Shown here in pieces: positions 1 to 8,425 of a stretch of 64,000 nucleotides of DNA. The translations under genes and the position numbers were made by a program. Source of the stretch: Nostoc sp. 'Peltigera membranacea cyanobiont' 210A (GTDB taxonomy: Bacteria; Cyanobacteriota; Cyanobacteriia; Cyanobacteriales; Nostocaceae); contig NZ_NOLJ01000001.1 of assembly GCF_002246015.1 (NCBI RefSeq), positions 1,056,393-1,120,392 of the forward strand. Reading direction: 5' to 3'. Position 1 is the first letter of the stretch, and each line of letters starts with the position of its first letter. The notes under the pieces were generated by a model. It made no database searches and was not told where the DNA came from. It saw nothing but the letters and a program-made list of their open reading frames with translations.

Positions 1-231
1 ACCAAGAAATCAGCAGCATATACACAGGTGAAGTAATTTAAAGAAAACTGAATTCAGTACAACCAATACCACAAAGTGTTCAAAAGGGGACTTTAGTCAA
101 GATGTTGTGCTACTGTCTTTTTCGAGTCAAGCCTTCAAGTTTAATATGCAACAAATCATGTCCGGCTAATTGTTGCCAAACCGGATTTATTACGTGCATC
201 TGCTCCTTTAAAAGTTTGTGGGTTGAGCCTT

Positions 232-1245
232 ATGTCTGACCTTCCTTTCACTTTAGATCAGTTACGTATCCTGAAAGCGATCGCTCAAGAAGGAAGCTTC
301 AAGCGTGCCGCTGATAGTCTTTACGTTTCCCAGCCCGCCGTTAGTTTACAAGTCCAAAATCTCGAACGGCAACTCGATGTCCCCTTGTTCGATCGCGGAG
401 GACGACGCGCCCAATTAACCGAAGCCGGGCATCTACTCTTAAACTACGGTGAAAAAATCCTCAGTCTCTGTCAGGAAACTTGCCGCGCGATCGAGGATTT
501 ACAAAATCTCCAAGGTGGTACTTTGATTGTCGGTGCTTCTCAAACCACCGGCACTTATCTTTTGCCCAGAATGATCGGTATGTTCCGACAAAAATATCCA
601 GATGTGGCAGTGCAATTACACGTCCACTCTACCCGGCGGACTGCTTGGAGTGTTGCTAACGGACAAGTCGATCTGGCAATTATCGGCGGTGAAATTCCCG
701 GCGAACTGTCAGAATCTTTAGAAGTGATTCCTTACGCTGAGGACGAGCTAGCGCTGATTTTACCTGTCTTTCATCCTTTTACCAAACTTGAAAAAATCCA
801 GAAAGACGACCTGTATAAATTACAATTCATTGCTCTAGATTCTCAATCGACTATCCGCAAAGTAATTGACCAAGTGCTAGCACGCTGTGAAATCGATACC
901 AGACGTTTTAAAGTTGAAATGGAATTGAATTCCATTGAAGCGATTAAAAATGCTGTGCAATCTGGTTTAGGGGCTGCTTTTGTTTCAACTAGTGCGATCG
1001 CTAAAGAGTTACAAATGGGCGTTTTGCACCGTACTCCCATTGAAGGCGTTGTAGTCAAACGGACGCTGTGGCTGATTTGTAATCCCAATCGCTATAGATC
1101 CAAGGCCGCAGAAGCCTTTAGTCAAGAAATTTTGCCCCAGTTTGCTAACCCAGGATGGAATCAAGATGTGTTAAAATTAACACAAAAAAGTCTAGTGTTA
1201 ACTACATTGGAGGTAGCAACACCCACCTCATCTGGTGAAGACTAA
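232..1245 (+). CDS. rbcR: LysR-family transcriptional regulator, RbcR type
   Basis: LysR-type activator/repressor. The N-terminal winged HTH spans about residues 6-65 ([18 protein letters not shown], then [13 protein letters not shown]). The rest is the periplasmic-binding-like effector domain ([12 protein letters not shown]). The first 60 residues closely match the plastid Ycf30/cyanobacterial RbcR group, which controls RuBisCO and carbon-metabolism genes. NdhR and CmpR are the close alternatives. The reading frame opens at a TTG (223), but I chose the ATG at 232 ([10 protein letters not shown]), the usual start of this family. It stands alone, with no RuBisCO gene nearby. Length (337 aa) is normal. 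Confidence 0.85.
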   Translation: MSDLPFTLDQLRILKAIAQEGSFKRAADSLYVSQPAVSLQVQNLERQLDVPLFDRGGRRAQLTEAGHLLLNYGEKILSLCQETCRAIEDLQNLQGGTLIVGASQTTGTYLLPRMIGMFRQKYPDVAVQLHVHSTRRTAWSVANGQVDLAIIGGEIPGELSESLEVIPYAEDELALILPVFHPFTKLEKIQKDDLYKLQFIALDSQSTIRKVIDQVLARCEIDTRRFKVEMELNSIEAIKNAVQSGLGAAFVSTSAIAKELQMGVLHRTPIEGVVVKRTLWLICNPNRYRSKAAEAFSQEILPQFANPGWNQDVLKLTQKSLVLTTLEVATPTSSGED

Positions 1246-1550
1246 AATCAGGTTATTAGTCCCTTGTCATTTTTCCTTTGTTTTTTGTAAATGACCAAAT
1301 AATTCGTAATGACGCTCCTCTGTCGCTAACTTAATTCGTAATTATTAACCCATTGTGTTCGTGCAGAGTGCTGTAGGCAAGCCAAGGGTTTGACATCAGG
1401 AAAAAAATTTCGTGTTCCTCATTAACAAATTTAGTTTCTCTGTAACCGGAACTAATTACGAATTACGTAGCTTGCTTCTTGCCATTCGCGTAGCATCTCG
1501 TAGAGAAGGCGAATATTATCAATTGCGAATTATTTTGACTAATCACGAAA
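1246..1550. other. Intergenic region with Nostoc-type palindromic repeat
   Basis: There is no convincing gene. Around 1470-1515 lies an imperfect hairpin of the CGCGTAGC/CTCG-AGAGA kind that recurs elsewhere in the window. Short direct repeats of ATTCGTAAT/AATTACGAATT surround it. The 67-residue open frame from 1412 runs through these repeats and has no protein features. Confidence 0.5.
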
Positions 1551-2954
1551 ATGGAAGTTTACTGCACTCGTCCGCGTTGTCCACGCCCACAAAACTATTT
1601 TGCCGATTTAGATGATGTTACGACACTAAAAACAACCCAGCAAAAGTATTGCACTACCTGTGGTATGCCATTGATGCTAGATGGTCGATATGTGCCAAGT
1701 AAACTGCTGGGAAGGGGCGGGTTTGGAGCAGCATTTTTGGCACGCGATCGCCGAATACCGGGAATGCGTCAATGCGTGGTTAAGCAGTTTCAACCATCGG
1801 GAAATTTAACCTTAACTCAACTGCAACAAGCGCAGTTAATGTTTGAAAGAGAAGCAGAAGTTTTATCACAGCTTGGTAACGATCACGAGCAAATTCCTGA
1901 CTTATTTGCTTTCTTTCCAGTGATAGTTAATAGCTTGCAACCAGGAGAGCAAGACCAATTTTTTTACTTGGTGCAAGAATACATCAATGGGCAAACCCTA
2001 GAAGAAGAATTAGCTCAACAAGGCAAATTTTCTGAACAGCAAGTATTAGAAGTATTACAAGGAATTCTGAGGGTACTAGAGTTTGTCCATGACAGAGGCA
2101 TTATCCACAGAGATATCAAACCTTCAAACATTATGCGTCGTCGTGATGGTAAACTTTTCTTACTAGACTTTGGCGCAGTCAAGCAAGTAACCAATGCTGC
2201 ACTTGGTTCTGCTGCTTCTTCCACAGGAATTTATTCTATGGGATTTGCACCGCCTGAACAGATGGCTGGGGGGCAAGTATTTCCATCTACGGATTTATAC
2301 GCTTTAGCTGTAACTCTGATTACCTTGTTAACAAATAAGGAAGCAATTCAACTATTTGATGCTTATAGTAACCAGTGGAAATGGCGATCTCAAGTAAATA
2401 TCAACCCTCACCTTGCTGACATTTTAGACAAGATGCTGTTACCTGCGGCTAATCAGCGCTTCCAGTCAGCCCAGGAGGTTCTACGCGCACTTAACTCACA
2501 GGCGGCTCAAGCCGCTACACAACTTAATTCGCCCTCTGTAACCCTGCCGCCACAACCACCCCAAGCTTCTAACCCTGTTGTTCCCCGTCGTCCATCAACT
2601 CAACCAGCGTTTTCGACATTGGAATTATTGGGAGGGGCGGGATTTAGTGGATTTCAGGGTGCATTGATCGCGATCGCCCTTTTCAGTCTAGTAAAATCAC
2701 CAATAGTTACTTTCAGTGTTGCATCTGTAATTTTAGGTATACTAATTTTTGCCCAAACCAGGCGGTGGATTGAAAAGTTCGATTTATTAATTATTCCCAC
2801 AATTACTTTTGCGATTATTTTTTTTGTCCCCTTTTTACGGGGAGGTCTTGACCTTCAGTCAGTGGTGATTTTAGCAGTTGGAGCCGGCTTAGTAGCTATT
2901 TCATTGACAGCTGTATTTCGACTTATTTATAAATTATTATCTCTCTTACTTTAA
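1551..2954 (+). CDS. Zinc-ribbon serine/threonine protein kinase with C-terminal membrane segments
   Basis: Eukaryotic-type protein kinase. The N-terminus carries a four-cysteine zinc-ribbon-like motif (C5, C10, C34, C37), typical of a cyanobacterial PknB-like subfamily. The kinase domain follows: glycine loop GRGGFGAAF (about 54-62), VVKQF lysine, catalytic HRDIKPSN (186-193), DFG (206-208) and the GFAPPEQM activation segment. A proline-rich linker (about 330-350) leads to several hydrophobic helices (about 365-467), so the kinase is probably membrane-anchored. Only 28 bp separate it from the PstS-like gene downstream, which suggests one transcript. Substrates are unknown. All catalytic residues are present, so it should be active. 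Confidence 0.92.
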   Translation: MEVYCTRPRCPRPQNYFADLDDVTTLKTTQQKYCTTCGMPLMLDGRYVPSKLLGRGGFGAAFLARDRRIPGMRQCVVKQFQPSGNLTLTQLQQAQLMFEREAEVLSQLGNDHEQIPDLFAFFPVIVNSLQPGEQDQFFYLVQEYINGQTLEEELAQQGKFSEQQVLEVLQGILRVLEFVHDRGIIHRDIKPSNIMRRRDGKLFLLDFGAVKQVTNAALGSAASSTGIYSMGFAPPEQMAGGQVFPSTDLYALAVTLITLLTNKEAIQLFDAYSNQWKWRSQVNINPHLADILDKMLLPAANQRFQSAQEVLRALNSQAAQAATQLNSPSVTLPPQPPQASNPVVPRRPSTQPAFSTLELLGGAGFSGFQGALIAIALFSLVKSPIVTFSVASVILGILIFAQTRRWIEKFDLLIIPTITFAIIFFVPFLRGGLDLQSVVILAVGAGLVAISLTAVFRLIYKLLSLLL

Positions 2955-2982
2955 AAAACTTCTGGTCTTAACAGCTACATAA

Positions 2983-4029
2983 ATGTCTCAGAAAAACGAA
3001 ACACTTAGTCTTTTTTTAGCCGTTGTCATTACTATTGGTTTAATCTTTGGTGGTCTATGGTTTCTTATGGAACGGTGGGCGCAATTAACTGGAACTGTTC
3101 CTAAAACTTCCGGGAATGGTAACACTGGTAATCCCATAAACCAATTTGTCAACAACAGATGTAACGTCCCAAACCTCCCAGAAGGGACATTCAACTATGG
3201 TGGTAGTACAACCTGGGCACCCATCCGTAAAGACGTAGACTCCGTACTAGAAAGCCTTTGTCCTCAATTTACTTTACGCTATACTCAACCTGCTTCAGGT
3301 CAAGCAGGATCTGGAACTGGTATTAGGATGTTGATAAATAATCAACTAGCTTTTTCTCAATCTTCCCGCTCAGTTAAAGCTGAAGAAAATACCGAAGCTA
3401 AACAAAAAGAATTTAGTTTGAAAGAAATTCCTGTGGCGATTGATGGTATTGCGATCGCAGTTAACCCAAATCTCAACATACCTGGTTTAACTGTCGCCCA
3501 ACTTAAAGACATCTACACTAGCAAGATTACTAATTGGCAACAAGTGGGTGGGCCAAATTTACCAATCAAAATCTATTCTCGCAACAAAGAAGCTGGCGGT
3601 ACAGTGGAATTCTTTATCGAAAATGTTTTAAATAAAGAAAATTTTGGTACTAACGTTAGTTATGTTGGCACAACCACAGAAGCAGTACGAAAAGTAGCCG
3701 CGAATAGTGGCGCAATTTATTATGCTTCTGCCCCAGAGGTTGTACCGCAATGTACTATTAAGTCGCTACCATTAGGGCGAATCAGCGGTCAATTTGTGCC
3801 TCCTTACCAACAACCTGTTGTATCTCCATCTGAATGTCCCAGTAAACGTAACCAGTTGAATAGTCAAGCATTTCGTAGTGGAGACTATGCAATTACCCGC
3901 AATTTATTTGTAATCGTTAAACAGAATGGTCAAACAGATCAGCAAGCTGGCGAAGCTTATGCAAATTGGCTGCTGACACCTCAAGGTCAAGAACTGATCG
4001 AAAAAGCTGGATTCGTTAGAATTAAATGA
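2983..4029 (+). CDS. PstS-like phosphate-type substrate-binding protein (paralogue 1)
   Basis: PBP-like (PstS-type) binding protein of 348 aa. An uncleaved-looking N-terminal membrane anchor (about residues 8-28, after MSQKNET) is followed by a linker and the ligand-binding fold. PstS-type signatures are FNYGGSTTWAPI, SGTGI, FSQSSR and VAIDGIAIAVNP. No permease or ATPase genes are near, so a transport role is not shown. Its place directly behind a Ser/Thr kinase suggests a sensing or accessory role, which is inference. It is clearly homologous along its length to the protein at 5043-6089, a tandem duplicate. Confidence 0.85.
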   Translation: MSQKNETLSLFLAVVITIGLIFGGLWFLMERWAQLTGTVPKTSGNGNTGNPINQFVNNRCNVPNLPEGTFNYGGSTTWAPIRKDVDSVLESLCPQFTLRYTQPASGQAGSGTGIRMLINNQLAFSQSSRSVKAEENTEAKQKEFSLKEIPVAIDGIAIAVNPNLNIPGLTVAQLKDIYTSKITNWQQVGGPNLPIKIYSRNKEAGGTVEFFIENVLNKENFGTNVSYVGTTTEAVRKVAANSGAIYYASAPEVVPQCTIKSLPLGRISGQFVPPYQQPVVSPSECPSKRNQLNSQAFRSGDYAITRNLFVIVKQNGQTDQQAGEAYANWLLTPQGQELIEKAGFVRIK

Positions 4030-4094
4030 GCAAAATGGTTATATTTAGCCAAATAATCAAATATTAAATATTTTTACTTTATTTAAACTTGTTC

Positions 4095-4752
4095 ATGTCA
4101 CAAAAGAATGAAACCACAATTTTAGCTTTGGCTCTGCTGCTGACAGTTGGCATCGTTGGCGGTGGTTTTTGGTGGTTTAGTAACAATGGGGCCAAAATCG
4201 GTAATAACATCGTTCCAAATCAGGAACCAGGAAGCAGAACAAGCAACTAAACAAGGTGCAGAAGTGTTGATGTTGGCTGCTAACACTGAAACTTTGGATA
4301 AAGCGCTGCAAGTAGTTTAGATTAACCAGAAACGGTTAACTCTACTGGGGGGAGATGATGTTTACACTGCTAAAACTTTGGAAATGGGCAGAGAACAAGC
4401 TGTGGGGATAGTAGTAGCTGTTCCCTGGCATATTGATAGCGATCCTAAGTCAGATTTTCCCCAGAAATCGCGGCAGTTATGGGGCGGTGATGTCAGTTGG
4501 CGAAGTGCCCTCAGCTATGATGCCACTGTAGCTCTAATTGCGGCATTAGAACGTAATCCTACGCGATCTGGAGTCCAACAAGCACTCTTGTCATCTGACT
4601 TTTCTGCTACTGGTGCTTCTGGTACAATTCGGTTTTTAGCATCAGGCGATGTCTACGACGGGCTACGCCTACGCAATGCGCCAGTCCAACTTGTAAAAAT
4701 TGTTCCTGGTTCTCGCTCTCGCACTGGTTATGACTTTGAACCAGTGCGTTAA
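4095..4752 (+). pseudogene. Decayed amino-acid-type ABC substrate-binding protein
   Basis: Starts with an intact MSQKNETTILA anchor segment (4095-4250, 51 codons, stop TAA at 4248), like the two flanking PstS-like genes. The matching continuation is in another frame from about 4225 (EQATKQGAEVLMLAAN), then meets an in-frame TAG at 4318-4320, and continues (INQKRLTLLGGDDVYTAK) to the stop at 4750-4752. The later part resembles the C-terminal lobe of periplasmic-binding domains of branched-chain amino-acid type (VPWHID, ALSYDATVALIAAL). Most of the first lobe is missing. I read this as an internal deletion with frameshift plus a nonsense mutation. Confidence 0.8.
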
Positions 4753-5042
4753 TCAGCAATAAAAAATTAAAAATTAACCAATACTTAACCTGGAAAACCT
4801 CTCAAGATGGGAAATTGAGTTTTATGGGGAAAAATCTTACTGTCAATTTATTCTTACCACCACTCAAACCTTGAGATAAAAGACGAATAATCCAGATGAA
4901 ATTTATTATACCTTGACTTCTAAATTACTCAGAAGTTAGGATTTGCTAACAAAATCCCCGTCCTCCAAATACAATCTCAAGTAGTAAGCACTTGTCAAGT
5001 CAAGCACTTATATTGAATGGACGCGCGGGTAATTATACTATT
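4753..5042. other. AT-rich intergenic region before the second PstS-like gene
   Basis: No gene or clear terminator was seen. The reading frame of the next gene opens at a TTG (4992), but the conserved start MSQKNET begins at 5043. Confidence 0.4.
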
Positions 5043-6089
5043 ATGTCCCAAAAAAATGAAACAACTATTCTTGTATTATCCATCCTAATCACCGTCGGGC
5101 TAATAGCTGGCGGTTTTTGGTGGTTTACGAGAAAATCTGGTGTCGATTTAAATACAATTAATCCTGGTAGTACCAAAACGCCCCAAGCCGGATCGGAACA
5201 ACCTAGTGGCAATACTTTCACTTCAGTAAAGGATGTTCCTACAGGATTATTCAATTACGGAGGCAGTACATCTTGGGCACCGATTCGACTAGTAGTCGAT
5301 CCAGCAATTCAAGCCGCGCGGCCAGAGTTACGGCTGCGCTATGTAGAACCCAGCAATGCATCGCCTGGTTCTGGTACTGGCATTCAGTCCTTGATAGACG
5401 GTCAACTGGCTTTTGCCCAGTCCTCCCGACCAGTTCTAGATCAGGAATTAAGCCGTGCCCAGCAGCGTGGGTTCAGTTTGAAACAAATTCCTGTGGCAAT
5501 TGATGGTTTAGCGGTTGCAGTTAACCCCAACCTGAATATTCCAGGACTAACAGTAGAACAGTTAAAGTCAATTTACACAGGCAAAGTCAATAATTGGAGC
5601 CAGGTGGGCGGCCCCAATATCCCGATCAAGCCCTATTCCCGCCGCATTGCTGATGGCGGTACTGTCGAACTTTTTGTCCAAGACATCTTGGGTGGTCAAG
5701 CTTTCAGCTCCAATGTAGAATTTATCTCCACAACCACCCAAGCCTTGCAAAAATTGGCTGATAGTCCTGGTAGCATCTATTACGCTTCTGCCCCAGAGGT
5801 GATTCCTCAATGCTCAATCAAGTCCTTGCCGTTGGGGCGCACACAAGGACAATACATTGCTCCATACCAAGAACCTTCTGTCCTCCCGTCTGAATGTCCT
5901 GGTAAACGGAACAAGTTGAACATTGAGTCCTTCCAATCAGGAAAATACCCGATTACCCGTAATCTGTTTGTGGTGGTCAAACAGAATGGTCAGATTGAGC
6001 AGCAAGCAGGTGTCGCTTACGCCAACTTACTGCTGACTGAGCAGGGACAGCAACTGATTACCCAAGCGGGATTTGTCAAAATTCGCTGA
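5043..6089 (+). CDS. PstS-like phosphate-type substrate-binding protein (paralogue 2)
   Basis: Same architecture as the gene at 2983: N-terminal anchor (about residues 8-28), low-complexity linker, then a PstS-type fold (FNYGGSTSWAPI, GSGTGIQSLI, AQSSRPV, VAIDGLAVAVNPNLNIPGLTV). I chose the ATG at 5043 rather than the upstream TTG because both relatives begin MSQKNET. Length is 348 aa. It may form an ancestral kinase/binding-protein cluster with the genes from 1551 on. The ligand cannot be read from sequence; phosphate is the family default. Confidence 0.85.
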   Translation: MSQKNETTILVLSILITVGLIAGGFWWFTRKSGVDLNTINPGSTKTPQAGSEQPSGNTFTSVKDVPTGLFNYGGSTSWAPIRLVVDPAIQAARPELRLRYVEPSNASPGSGTGIQSLIDGQLAFAQSSRPVLDQELSRAQQRGFSLKQIPVAIDGLAVAVNPNLNIPGLTVEQLKSIYTGKVNNWSQVGGPNIPIKPYSRRIADGGTVELFVQDILGGQAFSSNVEFISTTTQALQKLADSPGSIYYASAPEVIPQCSIKSLPLGRTQGQYIAPYQEPSVLPSECPGKRNKLNIESFQSGKYPITRNLFVVVKQNGQIEQQAGVAYANLLLTEQGQQLITQAGFVKIR

Positions 6090-6145
6090 CACCTGCGAAT
6101 CGCACTCAAGACAGAGTGGCGGAAATCGCCGCTCTGAACTGTACC

Positions 6146-6895
6146 TTAACCAGCTCTATTAATCGACTCTGCTGGTAAGCAAATGAGATTATCCCCTTGA
6201 GTCAAGATTAAACCACGTTGACGTAGCTTACCCATCAAGCGGGTGACGGTGACACGAGTGGAACCAATCGCGCTACCAATTTGGGCATGAGTGAGGGGAA
6301 AGGGCAGACAATAACCGCGAATCACATCAGGATCAGTGTCGCTCATTGCTGGCTCTCCATATTCCTCAATTAACAATGTGAGAAATCCTAAGAGTCGGTC
6401 AATTGTGCGGCGTTGTCCCAAGGCACTCAGCCACAGCAGCTTACGCTGGTGCTGATACCTAAAGGCATCCATAACTTCGCGACGGAAGTGAGGCCAATTG
6501 TCTAAATCATGCCAGTACATCCACAGCACCGCAGTTTGATCGACATGGGCGTAAGCCTGGAGTGTGAATGGTGATTGGGCAACAATTTCAAAAGGCTGTC
6601 CCGCTCCCACAAAACCCAAGAACGCTTCTTCTGGAGTTCTGTTGATTCGTCGAGACGTTAGCTGACTGGCAGTCGCACTAACTTGGGCGGTTCCTACCAT
6701 GCGGATCGCGCCCCTTTGCACCAAATACAGCAATCCAGGCCGGGCTGGAATGCGCTCATCTTTGCTAAAGGTGCGGCAGCGATAGTGTTCTTGAGCCCAG
6801 TCAAGAATGCGTTGCCAAGTCAAAAAAGGCCGTGATGCCTCAGAAAAGGAGGATGGAGATTGCATAGGTAACAAAGAGCGTTCGGCTGAAGACAA
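6146..6895 (-). CDS. devH: CRP/FNR-family regulator, DevH-like
   Basis: CRP-superfamily transcription factor (249 aa). It has a degenerate cyclic-nucleotide-binding-like domain (about 45-150), a dimerisation helix, and a C-terminal HTH (201-228) whose recognition part IGSTRVTVTRLMGKLR is almost that of NtcA (IGSTRVTVTRLLG). That pairing fits DevH, the CRP-family protein needed for heterocyst glycolipid-layer formation. It is not NtcA itself, because the N-terminal half differs completely. Identification as DevH rests on recalled family features, so a close paralogue remains possible. An NtcA-type site lies 138-151 bp upstream of its start codon. Confidence 0.72.
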   Translation of the reverse strand: MSSAERSLLPMQSPSSFSEASRPFLTWQRILDWAQEHYRCRTFSKDERIPARPGLLYLVQRGAIRMVGTAQVSATASQLTSRRINRTPEEAFLGFVGAGQPFEIVAQSPFTLQAYAHVDQTAVLWMYWHDLDNWPHFRREVMDAFRYQHQRKLLWLSALGQRRTIDRLLGFLTLLIEEYGEPAMSDTDPDVIRGYCLPFPLTHAQIGSAIGSTRVTVTRLMGKLRQRGLILTQGDNLICLPAESINRAG

Positions 6896-7032
6896 AGACG
6901 TAAATAAAAGGGTGCAAGGAGTGTCTTTGTGTTGACGAGGCAGGCTTAACGCCTAACAGCGCCAGCCAATCCAAAGAATAGAAAGCAAATTACTCTCTAC
7001 TCTTTTGTTATACTTCCTACTGTACAATGGTG

Positions 7033-7046
7033 GTAGTAAAGTTTAC
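7033..7046 (-). promoter_or_regulatory. Perfect NtcA-type site (GTA-N8-TAC) upstream of devH
   Basis: GTAGTAAAGTTTAC matches the NtcA consensus GTAN8TAC exactly. On the minus strand a TATAAC -10-like box lies 20 bp further on (7012-7007), close to the usual 22-23 bp spacing of class II NtcA promoters. It stands 138-151 bp upstream of the devH-like start codon. A GTA-N8-TAC match can occur by chance, but position and target fit. Confidence 0.6.
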
Positions 7047-7177
7047 TTACTATTCATCGATTATTCATCAAATTTTATCCTCTTCTCATTTTTCTTCATC
7101 TAAATTAAATTTATACCGCAAGATAGATGACATAAATGTAACAAATATATCTTACATGACTATTTAAATAATATTAC

Positions 7178-8245
7178 GTGCATTATAAATTACCAGTTAG
7201 CAACTATACGTCAATCAAACAGCTATTATATAGTTATTTAATAAAATCACTAAGCATTGATACTTATAATACAGAAAACAGGTGCATAAAAGGGGAAAAA
7301 ATTCCTCTATATAAAGGTAGAGATGACAGTAGAGTTTTCTATACCTCAGGTGTGTCTCTGCGACTATCAAAATCTCAGAATCGAAAAGCGATGGAGCTTG
7401 CCAGTGCGATCGCTTCAGATTTATCAGGGATTTGTGAGGACGTTTTTAGCATCCAAATAGTTCCCCCAGGTTGGATAAATTTTGAATTAACTCACTCAAC
7501 CTTAGCGACTTGGTTACAAAGTCTCGTAGTCGGGAGTTCAGGGGCAGAGGGGGAGATGGGGGGCAGGGAGCAGGGAGCAGGGGGAGAAATCAATTCAAAA
7601 TTCAAAATTCAAAATTCAAAATTAAATAACTTCTGCCTTCTGCCTCCTGCTGACGCTCGCGGACTCGCTAACGCTGCGCTATCCTGCCTCACTTCTCCTG
7701 TCGGAGACGCTGCGCGTAGCTTGCTTCCACGAAGTGGTACGACTACGCTCAGTGACCACCTGCCTCCTCTTTCCCAATCCCCAATGCCCAATTCATTGTT
7801 TGCTGTTGAATATGCTCATGCACGCTGCTGTTCGTTAGTGCTGCTGGCTCATCGAGAGGGGTTGATTAAACTTAGAGAACCGGTTCCAAATACTAGTCCA
7901 GCTTTTTGGGATATTATTTTTCCTAACCCCCTACCTTGGCTTAATTGCGACGGAATACTACGGCTAAATCACCCAGATGAGCGTCGTCTAATTGGCGAAT
8001 TAATACAAGTGGTAGACAACATAGAGTGCCCTGATATTAGCGGTTCTGTGAAATGGGAAAAAGTAGCGCTGAATTTGAGCCAAGCTTTTGAAAAGTTTTG
8101 GTCTAATTGCCGGATTTGGGGTGAGATCAAAATTACATCACCAGAGCTAGCCCAAGCTAGACTCGGATTGCTCATGGCTACTCAGTCAGTATTAAGATTT
8201 GTCCTAGAGGAGAATCTGCGGGTTTTTGCGCCTTTGGAGTTATAA
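7178..8245 (+). CDS. ArgRS-like protein without catalytic core (N-terminal Add domain + DALR domain)
   Basis: The N-terminal part (about 50-115) resembles the additional domain of arginyl-tRNA synthetase (..NRKAMELASAIASDL.., PPGWINFEL). The C-terminal part (about 206-355) resembles its DALR anticodon-binding domain (YAHARCCSLVLL, ERRLIGELI, FWSNCRIW, ARLGLLMATQSVLRFVL). The Rossmann catalytic core with HIGH and KMSKS motifs is absent. So it may bind tRNA-Arg or another RNA but cannot aminoacylate; this is inference. Residues about 119-204 are low-complexity and come from a dispersed DNA repeat inserted in frame. Start GTG at 7178 has no clear ribosome binding site. Homologues named DALR-domain proteins occur in cyanobacteria. 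Confidence 0.75.
   Translation: MHYKLPVSNYTSIKQLLYSYLIKSLSIDTYNTENRCIKGEKIPLYKGRDDSRVFYTSGVSLRLSKSQNRKAMELASAIASDLSGICEDVFSIQIVPPGWINFELTHSTLATWLQSLVVGSSGAEGEMGGREQGAGGEINSKFKIQNSKLNNFCLLPPADARGLANAALSCLTSPVGDAARSLLPRSGTTTLSDHLPPLSQSPMPNSLFAVEYAHARCCSLVLLAHREGLIKLREPVPNTSPAFWDIIFPNPLPWLNCDGILRLNHPDERRLIGELIQVVDNIECPDISGSVKWEKVALNLSQAFEKFWSNCRIWGEIKITSPELAQARLGLLMATQSVLRFVLEENLRVFAPLEL
7534..7790. repeat. Dispersed repeat mosaic inserted in frame in the DALR gene
   Basis: GGGAGCAGGGAGCAGG and AAAATTCAAAATTCAAAATT tandem units are followed by a stretch (7652-7684) that is the reverse complement of the repeat at 31628-31660 and of part of 45521-45555. It also holds a GACTACGCTCAGTGACCACC segment shared with 45830-45848. 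It is open in the frame of the host gene. Confidence 0.8.
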
Positions 8246-8348
8246 ATCGGTAATGTCGCTTAGGCAAAAATAAAAACTTTTTATATAGCTATTGACTCAA
8301 TGCACCACCTCGGATACATTAGCAGGTGTGTGAGGAGCGAACCAGCTA

Positions 8349-8385
8349 GGGCACCGAGACGAAACACGGCCAGTCGTCGGTGTCC
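8349..8385. other. Hairpin between convergent DALR and HAD genes
   Basis: GGGCACCGA (8349-8357) pairs with TCGGTGTCC (8377-8385), with one G-T pair. The surrounding segment 8320-8400 is more GC-rich than its flanks. It may be a shared terminator-like structure or a small RNA; no T-run follows on the plus strand. Confidence 0.4.
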
Positions 8386-8425
8386 TTTCTGATTTGTATG
8401 GGTTAGATTTTAAAAAATGCCTTCA

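Noticed and set aside
1..60. End of an upstream gene (short open frame to a TAA at 34-36)
   Set aside because: Eleven codons are too few to support a gene end.
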